Assembly: GCF_000378825.1 (NCBI RefSeq)
Contig: NZ_KB900388.1
Location: 867,947 to 931,946, forward strand
Length of the DNA stretch: 64,000 bases
Reading direction: 5' to 3'
Origin: Salinispora vitiensis
Lineage (GTDB): Bacteria; Actinomycetota; Actinomycetes; Mycobacteriales; Micromonosporaceae
Under the pieces are notes generated by a model. The model was not told where the DNA came from, did no database searches, and saw only the letters and a program-made list of their open reading frames with translations. Positions 32,406-41,759 of the stretch are shown piece after piece. Position numbers and translations under genes: made by a program. Numbering within the stretch: the stretch's first letter is position 1; each line of letters opens with the position of its first letter.

Positions 32406-33332
32406 ATGACAGACGTATACCGAGCGAGCCGACAGTGGGAACGCATTACTCGGCACTGGTTCACCGAGGACGCGGCAGGAGATCTCTCGCACTTCAAGTC
32501 GGAGCGGCCGAACCACAAGATGTCGTTGTGGGACCCCGAGGTGAACGGCGTGCGGTATCTCAAGACGCTGGTACACAATCTGGCGACCACACTTGATCCG
32601 GACGACTGGGCGCGGTTGCGTCGGACGGCCCGGCGTGAGGTGGGTGATCCGGTCGCGGTGCGGTGGCACGGAGTGCCGGTCTGCCTGGACTATCTGCAGG
32701 CCACGCTCGAGGTCGGGTTCATCGAGCGGAGCGTCGACCTGCGGGGCGCCCGGGTGCTCGAGATCGGAGCCGGCTACGGGCGGACCTGTCACACCCTGCT
32801 GTCGAACCATGACATCGCCGCGTACTGCATCGTGGATCTGCGTAGCACCATGCGGTTCAGCCGGCGCTATCTGCGGGCGGTCCTGGACGACGCTCAGTTC
32901 GCGAAGCTCCGTTTCGTCCCGGTGGAGGACGGGGACGTGGGGCTGGCCCTCAGCGAGAGCGATTTCGACCTCGGCATCAACATCAACTCCTTCGCCGAGA
33001 TGACCCCGGAGACCGTACGCTGCTACCTCGATCTGATCGACCGTCGGTGCGCGGCCCTGTATGTGAAGAACCCTGTCGGCAAGTACCAGGATCGGAGCCT
33101 GGACGGGCACGTGGAGGGCGACGAGGCCCGCTGGCGGGCGATGGAGACCGGTCTACTCCGCCAGGTCCTGGATATCCATGACAACCAGGCGGTGCGGGCC
33201 GCCGTGCCGGGGTTCCTCGCGGCCTACCGGCCCGGCCCCGACTGGCGCGCCGTCAAGGACGCGTGGGCCGTGCCGTGGAGCTTCTACTGGCAGGCCGTCT
33301 ACCGCCGGAAACGATCGGACAGCGGCGGCTGA
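32406..33332 (+). CDS. putative sugar O-methyltransferase
   Basis: 308 aa from the ATG at 32406; the ribosome site is weak. ARVLEIGAGYGRTCHTLL near 115-130 is SAM motif I. The whole protein matches the pattern of the putative sugar O-methyltransferase family, including an N-terminal SHFKSERPNHKMSLWDP and a DFDLGININSFAEMT motif. It heads the rightward deoxysugar unit (4-ketoreductase, epimerase, 3-ketoreductase). In a lomaiviticin-type pathway it is the natural candidate for the 3-O-methyl of an oleandrose-type sugar. Confidence 0.7.
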   Translation: MTDVYRASRQWERITRHWFTEDAAGDLSHFKSERPNHKMSLWDPEVNGVRYLKTLVHNLATTLDPDDWARLRRTARREVGDPVAVRWHGVPVCLDYLQATLEVGFIERSVDLRGARVLEIGAGYGRTCHTLLSNHDIAAYCIVDLRSTMRFSRRYLRAVLDDAQFAKLRFVPVEDGDVGLALSESDFDLGININSFAEMTPETVRCYLDLIDRRCAALYVKNPVGKYQDRSLDGHVEGDEARWRAMETGLLRQVLDIHDNQAVRAAVPGFLAAYRPGPDWRAVKDAWAVPWSFYWQAVYRRKRSDSGG

Positions 33333-33366
33333 CCGGCCGGCCCCGCGATAAAGCCGGAGGGGCGCG

Positions 33367-33388
33367 ACAACCTGCGAACAACCTGCGA
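33367..33388. repeat. tandem 11-bp direct repeat
   Basis: ACAACCTGCGA occurs twice in immediate succession, in the short gap between the sugar methyltransferase and the reductase gene. No function is evident. Confidence 0.7.
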
Positions 33389-33409
33389 ACACCGGAGATC
33401 GGAGGAGCG

Positions 33410-34414
33410 GTGAACCGGGAGCCGGCGATGGGCAGTGACCCGCCCGTGGTGAGCGTACTGGGAGCGTCCGGCTACCTGGGCTCGGTCGTCACCGCCCGGT
33501 TGGCGCAGCTTCCGATCCGGCTGCGGGCCGCGTCACGTCGTCGTAGCCCGCTACCGGAGCAGATGGCGGCCGAGGTGGAGGTCTGCACCGGGGACCTCAC
33601 CGAGACCGCATGCCTGGCCGATGCCGTCGCGGGCGCAGACGTCATCCTGCACCTGGGTAAACACAGCGGTGGGTGGCGTGACGCCGACACTCCGGAGGGT
33701 GAACGCGTCAACGTCGGCATCGTGCGCGACCTCATCGAGATTCTCCGCCGACGACCGCCGGCCCGGACCGCTCCGTTGGTAGTGTTCGCCGCGACCACGC
33801 TGCAGGTGGGACAGCCCCCGAAGTGGCCGATGACCGGCAGTGAACCGGACCACCCGGAGACCGCCTACGGCCGACAGAAACTGACCGCCGAACGGTTACT
33901 GAAGGCCGCCAGCGCGGCGTCGGTACTGCGCGGGGTCAGCCTGCGGCTGCCGACCGTGTTCGGGCAGAGCTCGCTGTCCCAGGTAGCTGATCAGGGCGTG
34001 GTGGTCACGATGGCCCGCCGGGCCCTCGCCGGTCAGCCGCTGACGATGTGGCATGACGGCACCGTTCGGCGGGACCTGGTGTATGTCGAGGATGCCGCGG
34101 ACGCCTTCCTGGCCGCCATGCGCTGCCCGGATGCGCTGACCGGTCAACACTGGCTGGTGGGCTCTGGGCGCCCGGACACCCTGGGCGCGGTCTTCCGTAC
34201 GGTCGCGAGGTCGGTCGCGGCGCAGACCGGCGAGCCGGCCGTACCGGTGGTCTCGGTGCCGGCGCCGGCCCACGCCCCCGTGATCGACTTTCAGAGCATG
34301 CAGATCGACCCGACGCCCTTCCAGCGGGTCTCGGGATGGTGCGCGCGCACGGAGCTTGCGGAGGCGGTGCATCGCACCGTTGCGGCCCTGCTCGACGGAA
34401 GTGACCGGCTCTAG
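33410..34414 (+). CDS. NDP-hexose 4-ketoreductase
   Basis: 334 aa from the GTG at 33410 (GGAGGAG four bases away); an in-frame ATG at 33428 with GGGAG is an alternative. VVSVLGASGYLGSVV is the extended-SDR nucleotide-binding motif and AYGRQKLTAER carries the Tyr-Lys pair. The protein resembles EryBIV/UrdZ-type reductases that set the C4 hydroxyl of TDP-deoxyhexoses. It would act on the neutral sugar branch, while the DegT-type aminotransferase at 38088 handles the amino branch. Confidence 0.85.
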   Translation: MNREPAMGSDPPVVSVLGASGYLGSVVTARLAQLPIRLRAASRRRSPLPEQMAAEVEVCTGDLTETACLADAVAGADVILHLGKHSGGWRDADTPEGERVNVGIVRDLIEILRRRPPARTAPLVVFAATTLQVGQPPKWPMTGSEPDHPETAYGRQKLTAERLLKAASAASVLRGVSLRLPTVFGQSSLSQVADQGVVVTMARRALAGQPLTMWHDGTVRRDLVYVEDAADAFLAAMRCPDALTGQHWLVGSGRPDTLGAVFRTVARSVAAQTGEPAVPVVSVPAPAHAPVIDFQSMQIDPTPFQRVSGWCARTELAEAVHRTVAALLDGSDRL

Positions 34415-34423
34415 GGGGATCAG

Positions 34424-35035
34424 GTGAAGGTCGAGAAGCTCGCGGTCCGGGGTGCGTTCAGGTTTACCCCCGAGGTTTTCGCCGACCGCCGTGGACTGTT
34501 CGTGTCACCATTCCAGCGAGCACCGTTCGCCGCGGCGAACGGCGGCCCTCTGTTGCCCGTCGCGCAGACCAATCACAGCGTGTCCCGACGAGGTGTGGTG
34601 CGTGGCGTCCACTACACCAGCGCTCCACCGGGTACGGCGAAGTACGTCTACTGTGCGGCCGGTGCGGCGATCGACATCGTCGTGGACGTCCGGGTCGGTT
34701 CACCGACATTCGGCCGTTGGGACGCGGTACGGCTGGATTCGCGGGAGTTCCGGGCGGTGTACTTCCCGGTCGGGGTCGGGCACGCCTTCGTGTCGCTCGC
34801 CGACGACACCATCATGTCCTACATGCTCACCGGGGCGTATGTCCCGGAGCACGAGCGGGTGGTCTCCGCCTTTGACCCCGCTCTGGGGCTGCCGATCCCC
34901 ACGGACCTGGAACCGATCGTCTCCGACCGGGACCGGGCCGGTCCGACTCTGGCCGAGACCGTCGAGGCCGGCCTGCTCCCCGACTACCAGCAGTGCCAGG
35001 TGCTGGAGCAGCAGCTTTATCAGGTGGCCCAGTGA
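34424..35035 (+). CDS. dTDP-4-keto-hexose (3,)5-epimerase, RmlC-like
   Basis: 203 aa from the GTG at 34424 (GGGGG upstream). Cupin epimerase signatures: FADRRGLFVSPFQ, QTNHSVSRRGVVRGVHY with the catalytic His, KYVYCAAGAAIDIVVDVRVGSPTFG, and the AVYFPVGVGHAF stretch. Its role is to invert C5 (and perhaps C3) of the 4-keto sugar, giving the L-configured series. It lies 9 bp after the reductase gene in the same unit. Confidence 0.87.
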   Translation: MKVEKLAVRGAFRFTPEVFADRRGLFVSPFQRAPFAAANGGPLLPVAQTNHSVSRRGVVRGVHYTSAPPGTAKYVYCAAGAAIDIVVDVRVGSPTFGRWDAVRLDSREFRAVYFPVGVGHAFVSLADDTIMSYMLTGAYVPEHERVVSAFDPALGLPIPTDLEPIVSDRDRAGPTLAETVEAGLLPDYQQCQVLEQQLYQVAQ

Positions 35036-35083
35036 TCGCCGCCGGGCCGGCTACCGGCCGGCTCCAGTGAAGGGAGGTGTCGG

Positions 35084-36097
35084 ATGCCCGCTCTCATCCG
35101 GCTGGGAGTTCTGGGGTGTGCAAGCATCGCGCTCCGCCGGTTTCTGCCGGCATTGACCGAAGTGACGGGGATTGAGCTGAGAGCGGTCGCGAGCCGCGAC
35201 CCCGCCCGGGCCCGTACGGTCGCCGAGCAGTTCGGATGCCGGGCAACCGACGGGTACGACGACTTGCTGGACCGGGCCGACATTGACGCGGTGTACATCC
35301 CACTGCCCACCGGGCTGCACGCGTACTGGGTGAGCCGGGCCCTGGCGGCCGGCAAGCATGTGCTCTCCGAAAAGCCGCTCACCAGTGACCATGTCACCGC
35401 CCGCAGGCTGGTGAACCAGGCGGAGCAGGCGGGACTCTGGCTACTGGAGAACTACATGTTTCTCCACCACCGTCAGCACGAGGTGGTCCGCGACCTTGTC
35501 GCTGCGGGCCGGATCGGCGCGACCCGGCTCCTCACCGCACGTTTCGGGATCCCGCCACTGGCTTCGACGAACTGGCGTTACCGCGGCGAGCTCGGCGGCG
35601 GTGCGCTGCTCGACGTCGGCGTCTATCCGCTGCGCGCCGCCACCTACTTCCTCGGCCCGGAGCTCGACGTCGTCGGCTCGGTGCTGCGGACGAGTCCGGT
35701 CCGCGGCGTTGACCTCGCCGGCCACGTCCTGCTGGCCACCCCGTCGGGCGTGACGGCCGAACTCTCCTTCGGCTTCGAGCACGCGTACCGATCCTGCTAT
35801 TCGTTCTGGGGTGAACGGGCGCGACTCACCCTCGACCGGGCTTTCACTCCGCCGGCTACCCGGCAGCCGGTGATCCGGATCGAGGCCGACGGCCATGTCG
35901 AGGAGGTGCGGCTGGCCGCAGATCATCAGTTCCGGAACATCGCGGAGTTCTTCGCCCGGTCCGTGCTCGATGGTGCGGACTACCGGCCGCAGGCGAAAGC
36001 GATCAACCTGCAGGCGGAACTGATCGACAAGGTGCGCTCGCGCGCCGTGCGCGTCCCCGCGTCACACGCGGACGCCCGGAGCGGGTGGATCGGCTGA
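35084..36097 (+). CDS. NDP-hexose 3-ketoreductase (Gfo/Idh/MocA family)
   Basis: 337 aa. RLGVLGCASIALRRFLPAL is the N-terminal NAD(P) motif, GKHVLSEKPLT carries the family EKP, and ENYMFLHHRQHEVVRDLV is typical of deoxysugar 3-ketoreductases (SpnN, KijD10). These reduce the 3-keto group formed by a 2,3-dehydratase, so the gene implies 2-deoxysugar formation even though the dehydratase itself is not found in the window. It ends the rightward unit; its stop codon lies within a 19-bp tandem repeat. Confidence 0.87.
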   Translation: MPALIRLGVLGCASIALRRFLPALTEVTGIELRAVASRDPARARTVAEQFGCRATDGYDDLLDRADIDAVYIPLPTGLHAYWVSRALAAGKHVLSEKPLTSDHVTARRLVNQAEQAGLWLLENYMFLHHRQHEVVRDLVAAGRIGATRLLTARFGIPPLASTNWRYRGELGGGALLDVGVYPLRAATYFLGPELDVVGSVLRTSPVRGVDLAGHVLLATPSGVTAELSFGFEHAYRSCYSFWGERARLTLDRAFTPPATRQPVIRIEADGHVEEVRLAADHQFRNIAEFFARSVLDGADYRPQAKAINLQAELIDKVRSRAVRVPASHADARSGWIG

Positions 36098-36129
36098 CGG
36101 GCCGTGCACCGGCTGACGGGCCGTGCACC
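36092..36129. repeat. tandem 19-bp direct repeat over the 3-ketoreductase stop
   Basis: GGCTGACGGGCCGTGCACC occurs at 36092-36110 and again at 36111-36129. The first copy contains the TGA of the 3-ketoreductase. It is in the convergent gap before the DUF218-like gene. Confidence 0.85.
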
Positions 36130-36181
36130 TGGTGCGGTGCTCGGGGAGGTTTTCCCGCATCTACCCCAGGCCTAGGTGGGA

Positions 36182-36916
36182 CTACCGCGGCGGTTGGGCG
36201 GTGCTGCCGCGGGCGGCCATGAACTCCGCGACCATCGCCACGAACGCCTTCTTGTCGGTGTCCGGAAGGAAGAAGTACGGCGCGATGACCTCGGAGAGCC
36301 CGGGCCGTACGAAGGTCATCGGTTGGTCGCGTCGGTGGAGCGGCTCGATGACGCAGACATCCTCAGGGCGGGTGCCGCAGTAGGCCATGTCGGTGGCGAC
36401 CGTGTACCACTGCTGTTCGGGCGCGATCAGACCGTACGCCCGGGCGACGGTCTGCTCCCGGAGGCAGCGGGGAGCATGACTGGCGGCAGTGATCTGCAGC
36501 ACCCGGTGCACGCCGTGCGCGGCGAAGATACCGGCCGCGGTCTCCAACTCGGAGACCGTGTTGCCGGCCCGCGGCATGATGATGATGTCCCGCACCGCCT
36601 GCTGGAAGGCGGCCCGTTGCGGGCCGGACAGCTGGGCCAGGAGCGGGCGTAGCCGGGGAAACTCCTCGAGCCGGGCGAGGTTCGCCAGGAAGAATCGTTT
36701 CGTGTACGCGCCCTCGCTGATGCCGTCGCGCTGGGACAGGCCGCTGCCGATGACGACACAGCTGAGCGCGTGATCACGGCTTAGGGTCAGGACTTCCCGC
36801 GCCAGCGTGGCCGCGTCGCCCAACCTGTCGTCCCGGGGGCGACCAAGGACCAGGTCCTCCCACGCCTCCGTCTCGAGGTGACGACTGTGCAGCAGGACGC
36901 CCACCTTCGTGGTCAA
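36182..36916 (-). CDS. YdcF/DUF218-like protein in the sugar region
   Basis: 244 aa from the TTG at 36916, seven bases after GGAGGAG. Features of the SanA/YdcF-like DUF218 fold can be picked out. An N-terminal VGVLLHSRHLE strand opens it, followed by CVVIGSGLSQRDGISEGAY, then GNTVSELETAAGIFAAHG, and ITAASHAPRCLREQTVAR. The last two carry the conserved N-T-x-E and H-x-x-R positions. Most of this family is membrane-anchored, but no membrane segment is seen here. It follows glycosyltransferase 2 after 114 bp on the same strand. No specific function can be given; a nucleotide-sugar or phosphate-related role is a guess. Confidence 0.6.
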   Translation of the reverse strand: MTTKVGVLLHSRHLETEAWEDLVLGRPRDDRLGDAATLAREVLTLSRDHALSCVVIGSGLSQRDGISEGAYTKRFFLANLARLEEFPRLRPLLAQLSGPQRAAFQQAVRDIIIMPRAGNTVSELETAAGIFAAHGVHRVLQITAASHAPRCLREQTVARAYGLIAPEQQWYTVATDMAYCGTRPEDVCVIEPLHRRDQPMTFVRPGLSEVIAPYFFLPDTDKKAFVAMVAEFMAARGSTAQPPR

Positions 36917-37030
36917 TACGGAGCTCCTCCGGTGTGGGCCTGCTGGTGTGGTTCAGGATAGCCAGCGTCGATCCCTGGTCGGGGCGGCGGACGGCCGGGG
37001 CCAAGGCTCCCCGCCAAGGCCCGGCCCCGG

Positions 37031-38071
37031 CTATCGGCTGGCGACCAGCTTCTCGACCGTGTGCACGACCTCGGCGGGCGGGGGAAGGTCGGCGACCCCG
37101 GCGGCCAGGAACCGCGCGCGTTCGGTGAACCGGGGGTCGGCGAGGATTCGCCGGCAACCCGCGGCGATCGCCTCGACCGCCGCCCGGTCACCGTCCGGGG
37201 GCACCGGGGCGGCGGTCAGGCCCGCGCCGACGTCGGTGAGGGCCTTCGCGACGGACCGGGAGTAGTCGTTGTCGGGGACGACCAGCTGCGGTGCGCCGGC
37301 GTTCAGCACCGTCATCGTGGTGGCCGCCCCGCCGTGGTGTACCGCCAGATCACAGGTGGGGGCGACGACATCCAACGGTACCCAGCCGACCCGGACATCG
37401 CGGAACTGCCCGCCGAACTCCGCGGCGGCGCGCTCCGGAGCCGCGATCACCACCTCGGCGCCGGCCGCGAGGAGCTGGTCCACCAGATGTCGGATAACGC
37501 TGCTGCGCGCATGCAGGAAGAGGTTGCGCGTACCTGCGGTAACCAGCACCCGCGGGCGGTCGGCGGGCCGGGTGTACATCCATGGCTGCAGGCAACCCTG
37601 CCGGTTCTTCGGAATCCAGCGCATCGGCCGGGCGCCGGGGGTAGGCGACGGCCGGAGGCCCGGCGGGCAGACGTCGATGAACAGGTCGGCCGCCGGTGGC
37701 CCGCTCAGGCCCAGCCGCTCCAGGTCGGGGATGATTCCCGGCTCTGGCCGCAGCGGCACGATGTCCCAGTAGTGGCGCACGTACAGCGCCCGGGTCTCCA
37801 CGGCGACGAGGCCGGGGACGTATGACAGGCCACCGACCACCACATCGGGCGGCCACTGCCCCGCCAACTCCAGCAGGGCCCGCAACCGGGCCGCGGGCTT
37901 ACCCGGATGGGGCGTCGGGACCGCCGGCAACCCGATCGCCGCCGCGGTCTCCAGTAGCGGTTCGTCGGCGGTCAGCAGGATCTCGTGGCCGGCGTTCCGG
38001 GCCGCGGTCGCCAGTGGGGCGATGCAGAACACGGTGGACTGGCTACCCCCGACGGTGAACATGAACTTCAT
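37031..38071 (-). CDS. GT1-family glycosyltransferase 2
   Basis: 346 aa from the ATG at 38071, where MKFMFTVGGSQSTVFCIAPL begins as in glycosyltransferase 1; the frame upstream overlaps the aminotransferase gene. LAVHHGGAATTMTVLNAG and PQLVVPDND mark the nucleotide-sugar site. It lies 16 bp after the DegT-type aminotransferase, so it may transfer the amino sugar made by that enzyme. It is somewhat shorter than typical members (about 390 aa) but appears complete. Confidence 0.87.
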   Translation of the reverse strand: MKFMFTVGGSQSTVFCIAPLATAARNAGHEILLTADEPLLETAAAIGLPAVPTPHPGKPAARLRALLELAGQWPPDVVVGGLSYVPGLVAVETRALYVRHYWDIVPLRPEPGIIPDLERLGLSGPPAADLFIDVCPPGLRPSPTPGARPMRWIPKNRQGCLQPWMYTRPADRPRVLVTAGTRNLFLHARSSVIRHLVDQLLAAGAEVVIAAPERAAAEFGGQFRDVRVGWVPLDVVAPTCDLAVHHGGAATTMTVLNAGAPQLVVPDNDYSRSVAKALTDVGAGLTAAPVPPDGDRAAVEAIAAGCRRILADPRFTERARFLAAGVADLPPPAEVVHTVEKLVASR

Positions 38072-38087
38072 CGATTTGAGGTGCTTT

Positions 38088-39299
38088 CTAGGAGGTGGCG
38101 AAAGGGCGGGTGGGGCTCGGGCGGAGCCGGTTGGTGAGCTCCGGTCCGTGGGAGATCGCGCAGCGCACGATGCTGCAGATTCGGTCGATGTCCGCCGCGC
38201 CGACCGCCGGGCCGGTCGGCAGGGCGAGGACCTGCTCCGCGAGGCGTTCGGTGTGCGGCAGGGAGACCGGCCGCTGGGACCGATAGGGCTCCAGCTGGTG
38301 ACAGCCCGGGGAGAAATAGCGCTGCGCGCCCGCATTCTCCGCTCGGAGAATCCGCATCACCAGGTCGCGATGGATGCCGGTCACCGCTTCGTCGATCCTG
38401 AGGATGACGTACTGCCAGTTGGGTTCCTGGGCCTCGTCGAAGTCGACGACAGTCAGGCCGCCCAGTCCGCGCAGCGCAGCACGGTAGCGCGCGTGGTTGG
38501 CCCGATTGTGGCGCACCGTGGTGGCCATCGCGTCCAGCGAGGTCAGTCCCATCGCCGCGGATGCCTCGGTCATCTTGGCGTTGGTGCCGACCCCCACGCT
38601 ACGGCCGTCGGCGGTGATCCCGAAGGTACGCAGCGCGCGAAGCTCCCCGGCGAGAGCGTCGTCGTTGGTTGCCACCGCACCGCCCTCGAAGCAGTTGACC
38701 ACCTTGGTGGCGTGGAAACTGAACATCTCCGCGCTACCGAAACCACCGATCCGGCGGCCCTGGTGGCTGCACGCCAGTGCGTGCGCCGCGTCGAAGACGA
38801 GCGTGAGGCCGTGCGCGGCAGCTACCTTCTCCAGCTCACCCGCCGGGCTGGGCCGTCCCCAGAGATGAACCCCGACGATGCCTGAGGTGCGTGGGGTTAG
38901 CACCGTCTCCACCCGCTGCGGGTCGAGGCATCCGGTCTCCGGATCGATGTCGGCGAAGACCGGCGTCAGCCCCAGCATCGAGGCGGCATGTGCGGTGGCC
39001 ACATAGGTCATCGCGGGCATGATCACCTCGCCGGTGAGCCCGGTGGCGCGGTAGAGCAGTTGCAGCGCCATGGTGCCGCTGCAGGTCGCCACGCAGTGCC
39101 GTACGCCCGCCAGCGCCGCGATGCGTTCCTCGAACTCCCGGACCAGGGCGCCATTGGTGAGCCACTTGTTGTCCAACGCGGTGTGCAGCCGCTCGAACAA
39201 CCGCGACCGCTCTCCCACGCTGGGCGTTCCCACCTGCAGCATCTGCGGGAACGTCGGAGTCCCGCCGAGAATGGCGAGATCAGCGACCGTGTCTTTCAC
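38088..39299 (-). CDS. PLP-dependent sugar 4-aminotransferase (DegT/DesI type)
   Basis: 403 aa from the GTG at 39299, seven bases after TGGAGG; the frame further upstream to 39530 is not family sequence. HCVATCSGTMALQLL, the DAAHALACSHQG motif and FSFHATKVVNCFEGG with the PLP-binding Lys follow the DesI pattern. DesI turns TDP-4-keto-6-deoxyglucose into the 4-amino sugar. Here a 4-amino-2,4,6-trideoxy sugar (pyrrolosamine type) is the likely target, with glutamate as amino donor. It is first in a leftward unit with glycosyltransferase 2 and the DUF218-like gene. Confidence 0.88.
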   Translation of the reverse strand: MKDTVADLAILGGTPTFPQMLQVGTPSVGERSRLFERLHTALDNKWLTNGALVREFEERIAALAGVRHCVATCSGTMALQLLYRATGLTGEVIMPAMTYVATAHAASMLGLTPVFADIDPETGCLDPQRVETVLTPRTSGIVGVHLWGRPSPAGELEKVAAAHGLTLVFDAAHALACSHQGRRIGGFGSAEMFSFHATKVVNCFEGGAVATNDDALAGELRALRTFGITADGRSVGVGTNAKMTEASAAMGLTSLDAMATTVRHNRANHARYRAALRGLGGLTVVDFDEAQEPNWQYVILRIDEAVTGIHRDLVMRILRAENAGAQRYFSPGCHQLEPYRSQRPVSLPHTERLAEQVLALPTGPAVGAADIDRICSIVRCAISHGPELTNRLRPSPTRPFATS

Positions 39300-39331
39300 G
39301 CGCGGGCCTCCAAAGCCGTACGACCTGTCGG

Positions 39332-39358
39332 ACGAGCACCGTCGCGCACCGTGCTCGT
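39332..39358. promoter_or_regulatory. 8-bp dyad (N11) between aminotransferase and rmlB
   Basis: ACGAGCAC, 11 bases, GTGCTCGT: a perfect dyad in the 175-bp divergent region 39300-39474. It has the same spacing as the StrR-like sites but a different half-site, so a different regulator or a simple hairpin is possible. Confidence 0.35.
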
Positions 39359-39474
39359 ACCCCGGTGGAGCCCGGCTGGTGGCGTGCGGAGGCGGGCGGT
39401 GTGGTGGACCCGCTCCACCGCCGTTCCAGTGGAGCTCCACCCGGGGTCGGCCGTCTCCGGCGAGGCTCGCAGAC

Positions 39475-40491
39475 ATGAGAATCCTCGTGACCGGGGGAGC
39501 CGGCTTCGTCGGCTCGCAGTACGTACGCAACCTCCTCGACGGCGTCTATCCGGGGTACGAGGACGCGGAGATCACCGTCCTGGACCTCCTCACGTACGCG
39601 GGGCGCCGGGCGAACCTGCCGGCTGCCGACCGTCGGCTGACCTTCGTCCGGGGCGACATCGGTAACCGGGAACTCCTTCTTGACCTGCTGCCGGGGCAGG
39701 ACGCGGTCGTCCACTTCGCGGCCGAAAGCCACGTGGACCGGTCACTACAGGACGCGTCGCCGTTCCTGACGACCAACGTGCTGGGTACCCAGACCCTGTT
39801 GGAGTGCTGCCTGCGTCTCGGCATCGAACGGATCGTGCAGGTCTCGACGGACGAGGTCTACGGCACCATCGCGGAAGGCGCCTGGACGGAGGAGCATCCG
39901 CTCCGGCCGAACTCCCCGTACGCCGCCTCGAAGGCCGCGGCCGATCTGCTCGCCCGTGCCTATCACCGCTCCCACGGGTTGCCGGTGGTGATCACTCGCT
40001 GCACCAATAACTATGGGCCGTACCAGCACGTCGAGAAGGTGATCCCGCGGTTCGTCACTAACCTGCTGACCGGCCAGCCGGTGCCGCTCTACGGAGATGG
40101 CCAGAATGTCCGGGAGTGGCTGCACGTCGCGGACCACTGCCGCGGGGTGCAGCTGGCGTTGGAGCAGGGGCGCCCGGGTGAGATCTACCACCTCAGTGGT
40201 GGAGTCGAGCTGACCAACCGAGAGCTCACCGCACTCCTCGTGGAACTCTGCGGGGCCAGCTGGGACGCGGTCCGGTTCGTCGCCGACCGGTTGGGACACG
40301 ACCGGCGCTACCGCCTCGACGACGGCAAGGCCCGGCACGAACTCGGCTATGCCCCGCAGGTGTCGTTCGAATCGGGCCTGGCCGCGGTCGTGAACTGGTA
40401 CCGCGACAACCGCGACTGGTGGGCGGAGCATGCCCGCGGCACACGACCAGACCGGGAGAGTGCCGGCTCGAGCATGGCGGTGCCCCGGTGA
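39475..40491 (+). CDS. rmlB: dTDP-glucose 4,6-dehydratase (cluster copy)
   Basis: 338 aa from the ATG at 39475. [39 protein letters not shown] and [12 protein letters not shown] give the NAD motif, the catalytic D-E pair and the Tyr-Lys pair of RmlB. It makes TDP-4-keto-6-deoxyglucose, the branch point for both cluster sugars. It starts a rightward unit whose next gene, KSalpha, begins at a GTG overlapping the rmlB stop (GTGA). Sugar and polyketide synthesis are thus coupled. A second rmlB is at 61823. Confidence 0.92.
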   Translation: MRILVTGGAGFVGSQYVRNLLDGVYPGYEDAEITVLDLLTYAGRRANLPAADRRLTFVRGDIGNRELLLDLLPGQDAVVHFAAESHVDRSLQDASPFLTTNVLGTQTLLECCLRLGIERIVQVSTDEVYGTIAEGAWTEEHPLRPNSPYAASKAAADLLARAYHRSHGLPVVITRCTNNYGPYQHVEKVIPRFVTNLLTGQPVPLYGDGQNVREWLHVADHCRGVQLALEQGRPGEIYHLSGGVELTNRELTALLVELCGASWDAVRFVADRLGHDRRYRLDDGKARHELGYAPQVSFESGLAAVVNWYRDNRDWWAEHARGTRPDRESAGSSMAVPR

Positions 40492-41759
40492 GCGCACCAA
40501 GGGTGGTGATCACGGGCCTCGGCGTAGTGGCGCCGGGTGGGGTGGGTACGAAGGCGTTCTGGCACCTAATCACCGCCGGCCGGACCGCGACCCGGCCGAT
40601 CACCGCTTTCGACGCTGCCGCGTTCCGGTCGCGGATCGCCGCCGAGGTGGACTTCGAGCCGGCGCAGGCGGATCTGTCCCACCGAGAGCGTCGCCGACTG
40701 GACCGAGCCGCCCAGTTCGCCCTGGTCGCGACGAGGGAGGCGATCGCCGACAGTGGCCTGGAGCCGGACCGGTTCGATCCCACCCGGGTCGGGGTGAGTC
40801 TCGGCACCGCCGTCGGCGCCACCTGCAACCTGGAGTCCGAGTATCTCGCCCTCAGCGACACCGGTCGGGACTGGGTCCTGGACCACCGGTATGCCAGCCC
40901 ACACCTCTACGACTACTTCATGCCCGGCTCGATGGCGGCGGAAATCGCCGCGGAGTGCAACGCCCAGGGGCCGGCAACCGTGGTCTCGGCGGGATGCACC
41001 TCCGGCCTGGACGCGGTCGGCCACGCGGCCGATCTGCTCCGGGAGGGCGCTGCCGACGTGATGGTCACCGGCGGTACCGACGCGCCGATCTCGCCGATCA
41101 CGGTCGCCTGTTTCGACGCCATCCGGGCTACCTCGCCGAGCAACGACGATGCCGCACACGCGTTGCGGCCCTTTGACCGCACCCGGAACGGCTTCGTCCT
41201 CGGCGAGGGCGCCGCCACGCTGGTGCTGGAGACCGAGGAGCACGCGCGGGCCCGCGGCGCCCGGATCTATGCCGAGATCGCCGGCTTCGCCTCACGGAGT
41301 AACGCCTACCACATGACCGGCCTGCGGCCCGACGGCGCCGAGATGGCCGCCGCCATCACCGCCGCCCTGGCCGAGAGCCGGCGCTCGCCCCAGTCCGTTG
41401 ACTACGTCAACGCCCACGGCACAGCGACCAAACAAAACGATCGACATGAGACGGCCGCGCTGAAACGGGCGCTCGGTCCGCACGCGTACCGGACCCCGGT
41501 CAGCTCGATCAAGTCGATGATCGGTCATTCGCTCGGTGCCATCGGCTCGATCGAGATCGCCGCCTGCACCCTCGCCGTCGACCAGGGTGTTGTCCCACCC
41601 ACCGCGAACCTGCGCGAGCCGGATCCGGAGCTCGACCTGGACTACGTCCCGCTACACGCCCGGGAGCAGCGGCTCGACACGGTGTTGAGCGTCGGCAGCG
41701 GCTTCGGCGGTTTTCAGAGCGCGATCGTCCTCACCCGGTTGGGCACGGGCCCGGCATGA
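40488..41759 (+). CDS. type II PKS ketosynthase alpha
   Basis: 423 aa from the GTG overlapping the rmlB stop. [16 protein letters not shown] opens it, [15 protein letters not shown] contains the nucleophile Cys, and [12 protein letters not shown] with [13 protein letters not shown] carry the two active-site His residues. A complete KSalpha that, with the CLF, builds the poly-beta-ketone chain on the ACP. The stop overlaps the CLF start (ATGA). Confidence 0.95.
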   Translation: MSAPRVVITGLGVVAPGGVGTKAFWHLITAGRTATRPITAFDAAAFRSRIAAEVDFEPAQADLSHRERRRLDRAAQFALVATREAIADSGLEPDRFDPTRVGVSLGTAVGATCNLESEYLALSDTGRDWVLDHRYASPHLYDYFMPGSMAAEIAAECNAQGPATVVSAGCTSGLDAVGHAADLLREGAADVMVTGGTDAPISPITVACFDAIRATSPSNDDAAHALRPFDRTRNGFVLGEGAATLVLETEEHARARGARIYAEIAGFASRSNAYHMTGLRPDGAEMAAAITAALAESRRSPQSVDYVNAHGTATKQNDRHETAALKRALGPHAYRTPVSSIKSMIGHSLGAIGSIEIAACTLAVDQGVVPPTANLREPDPELDLDYVPLHAREQRLDTVLSVGSGFGGFQSAIVLTRLGTGPA

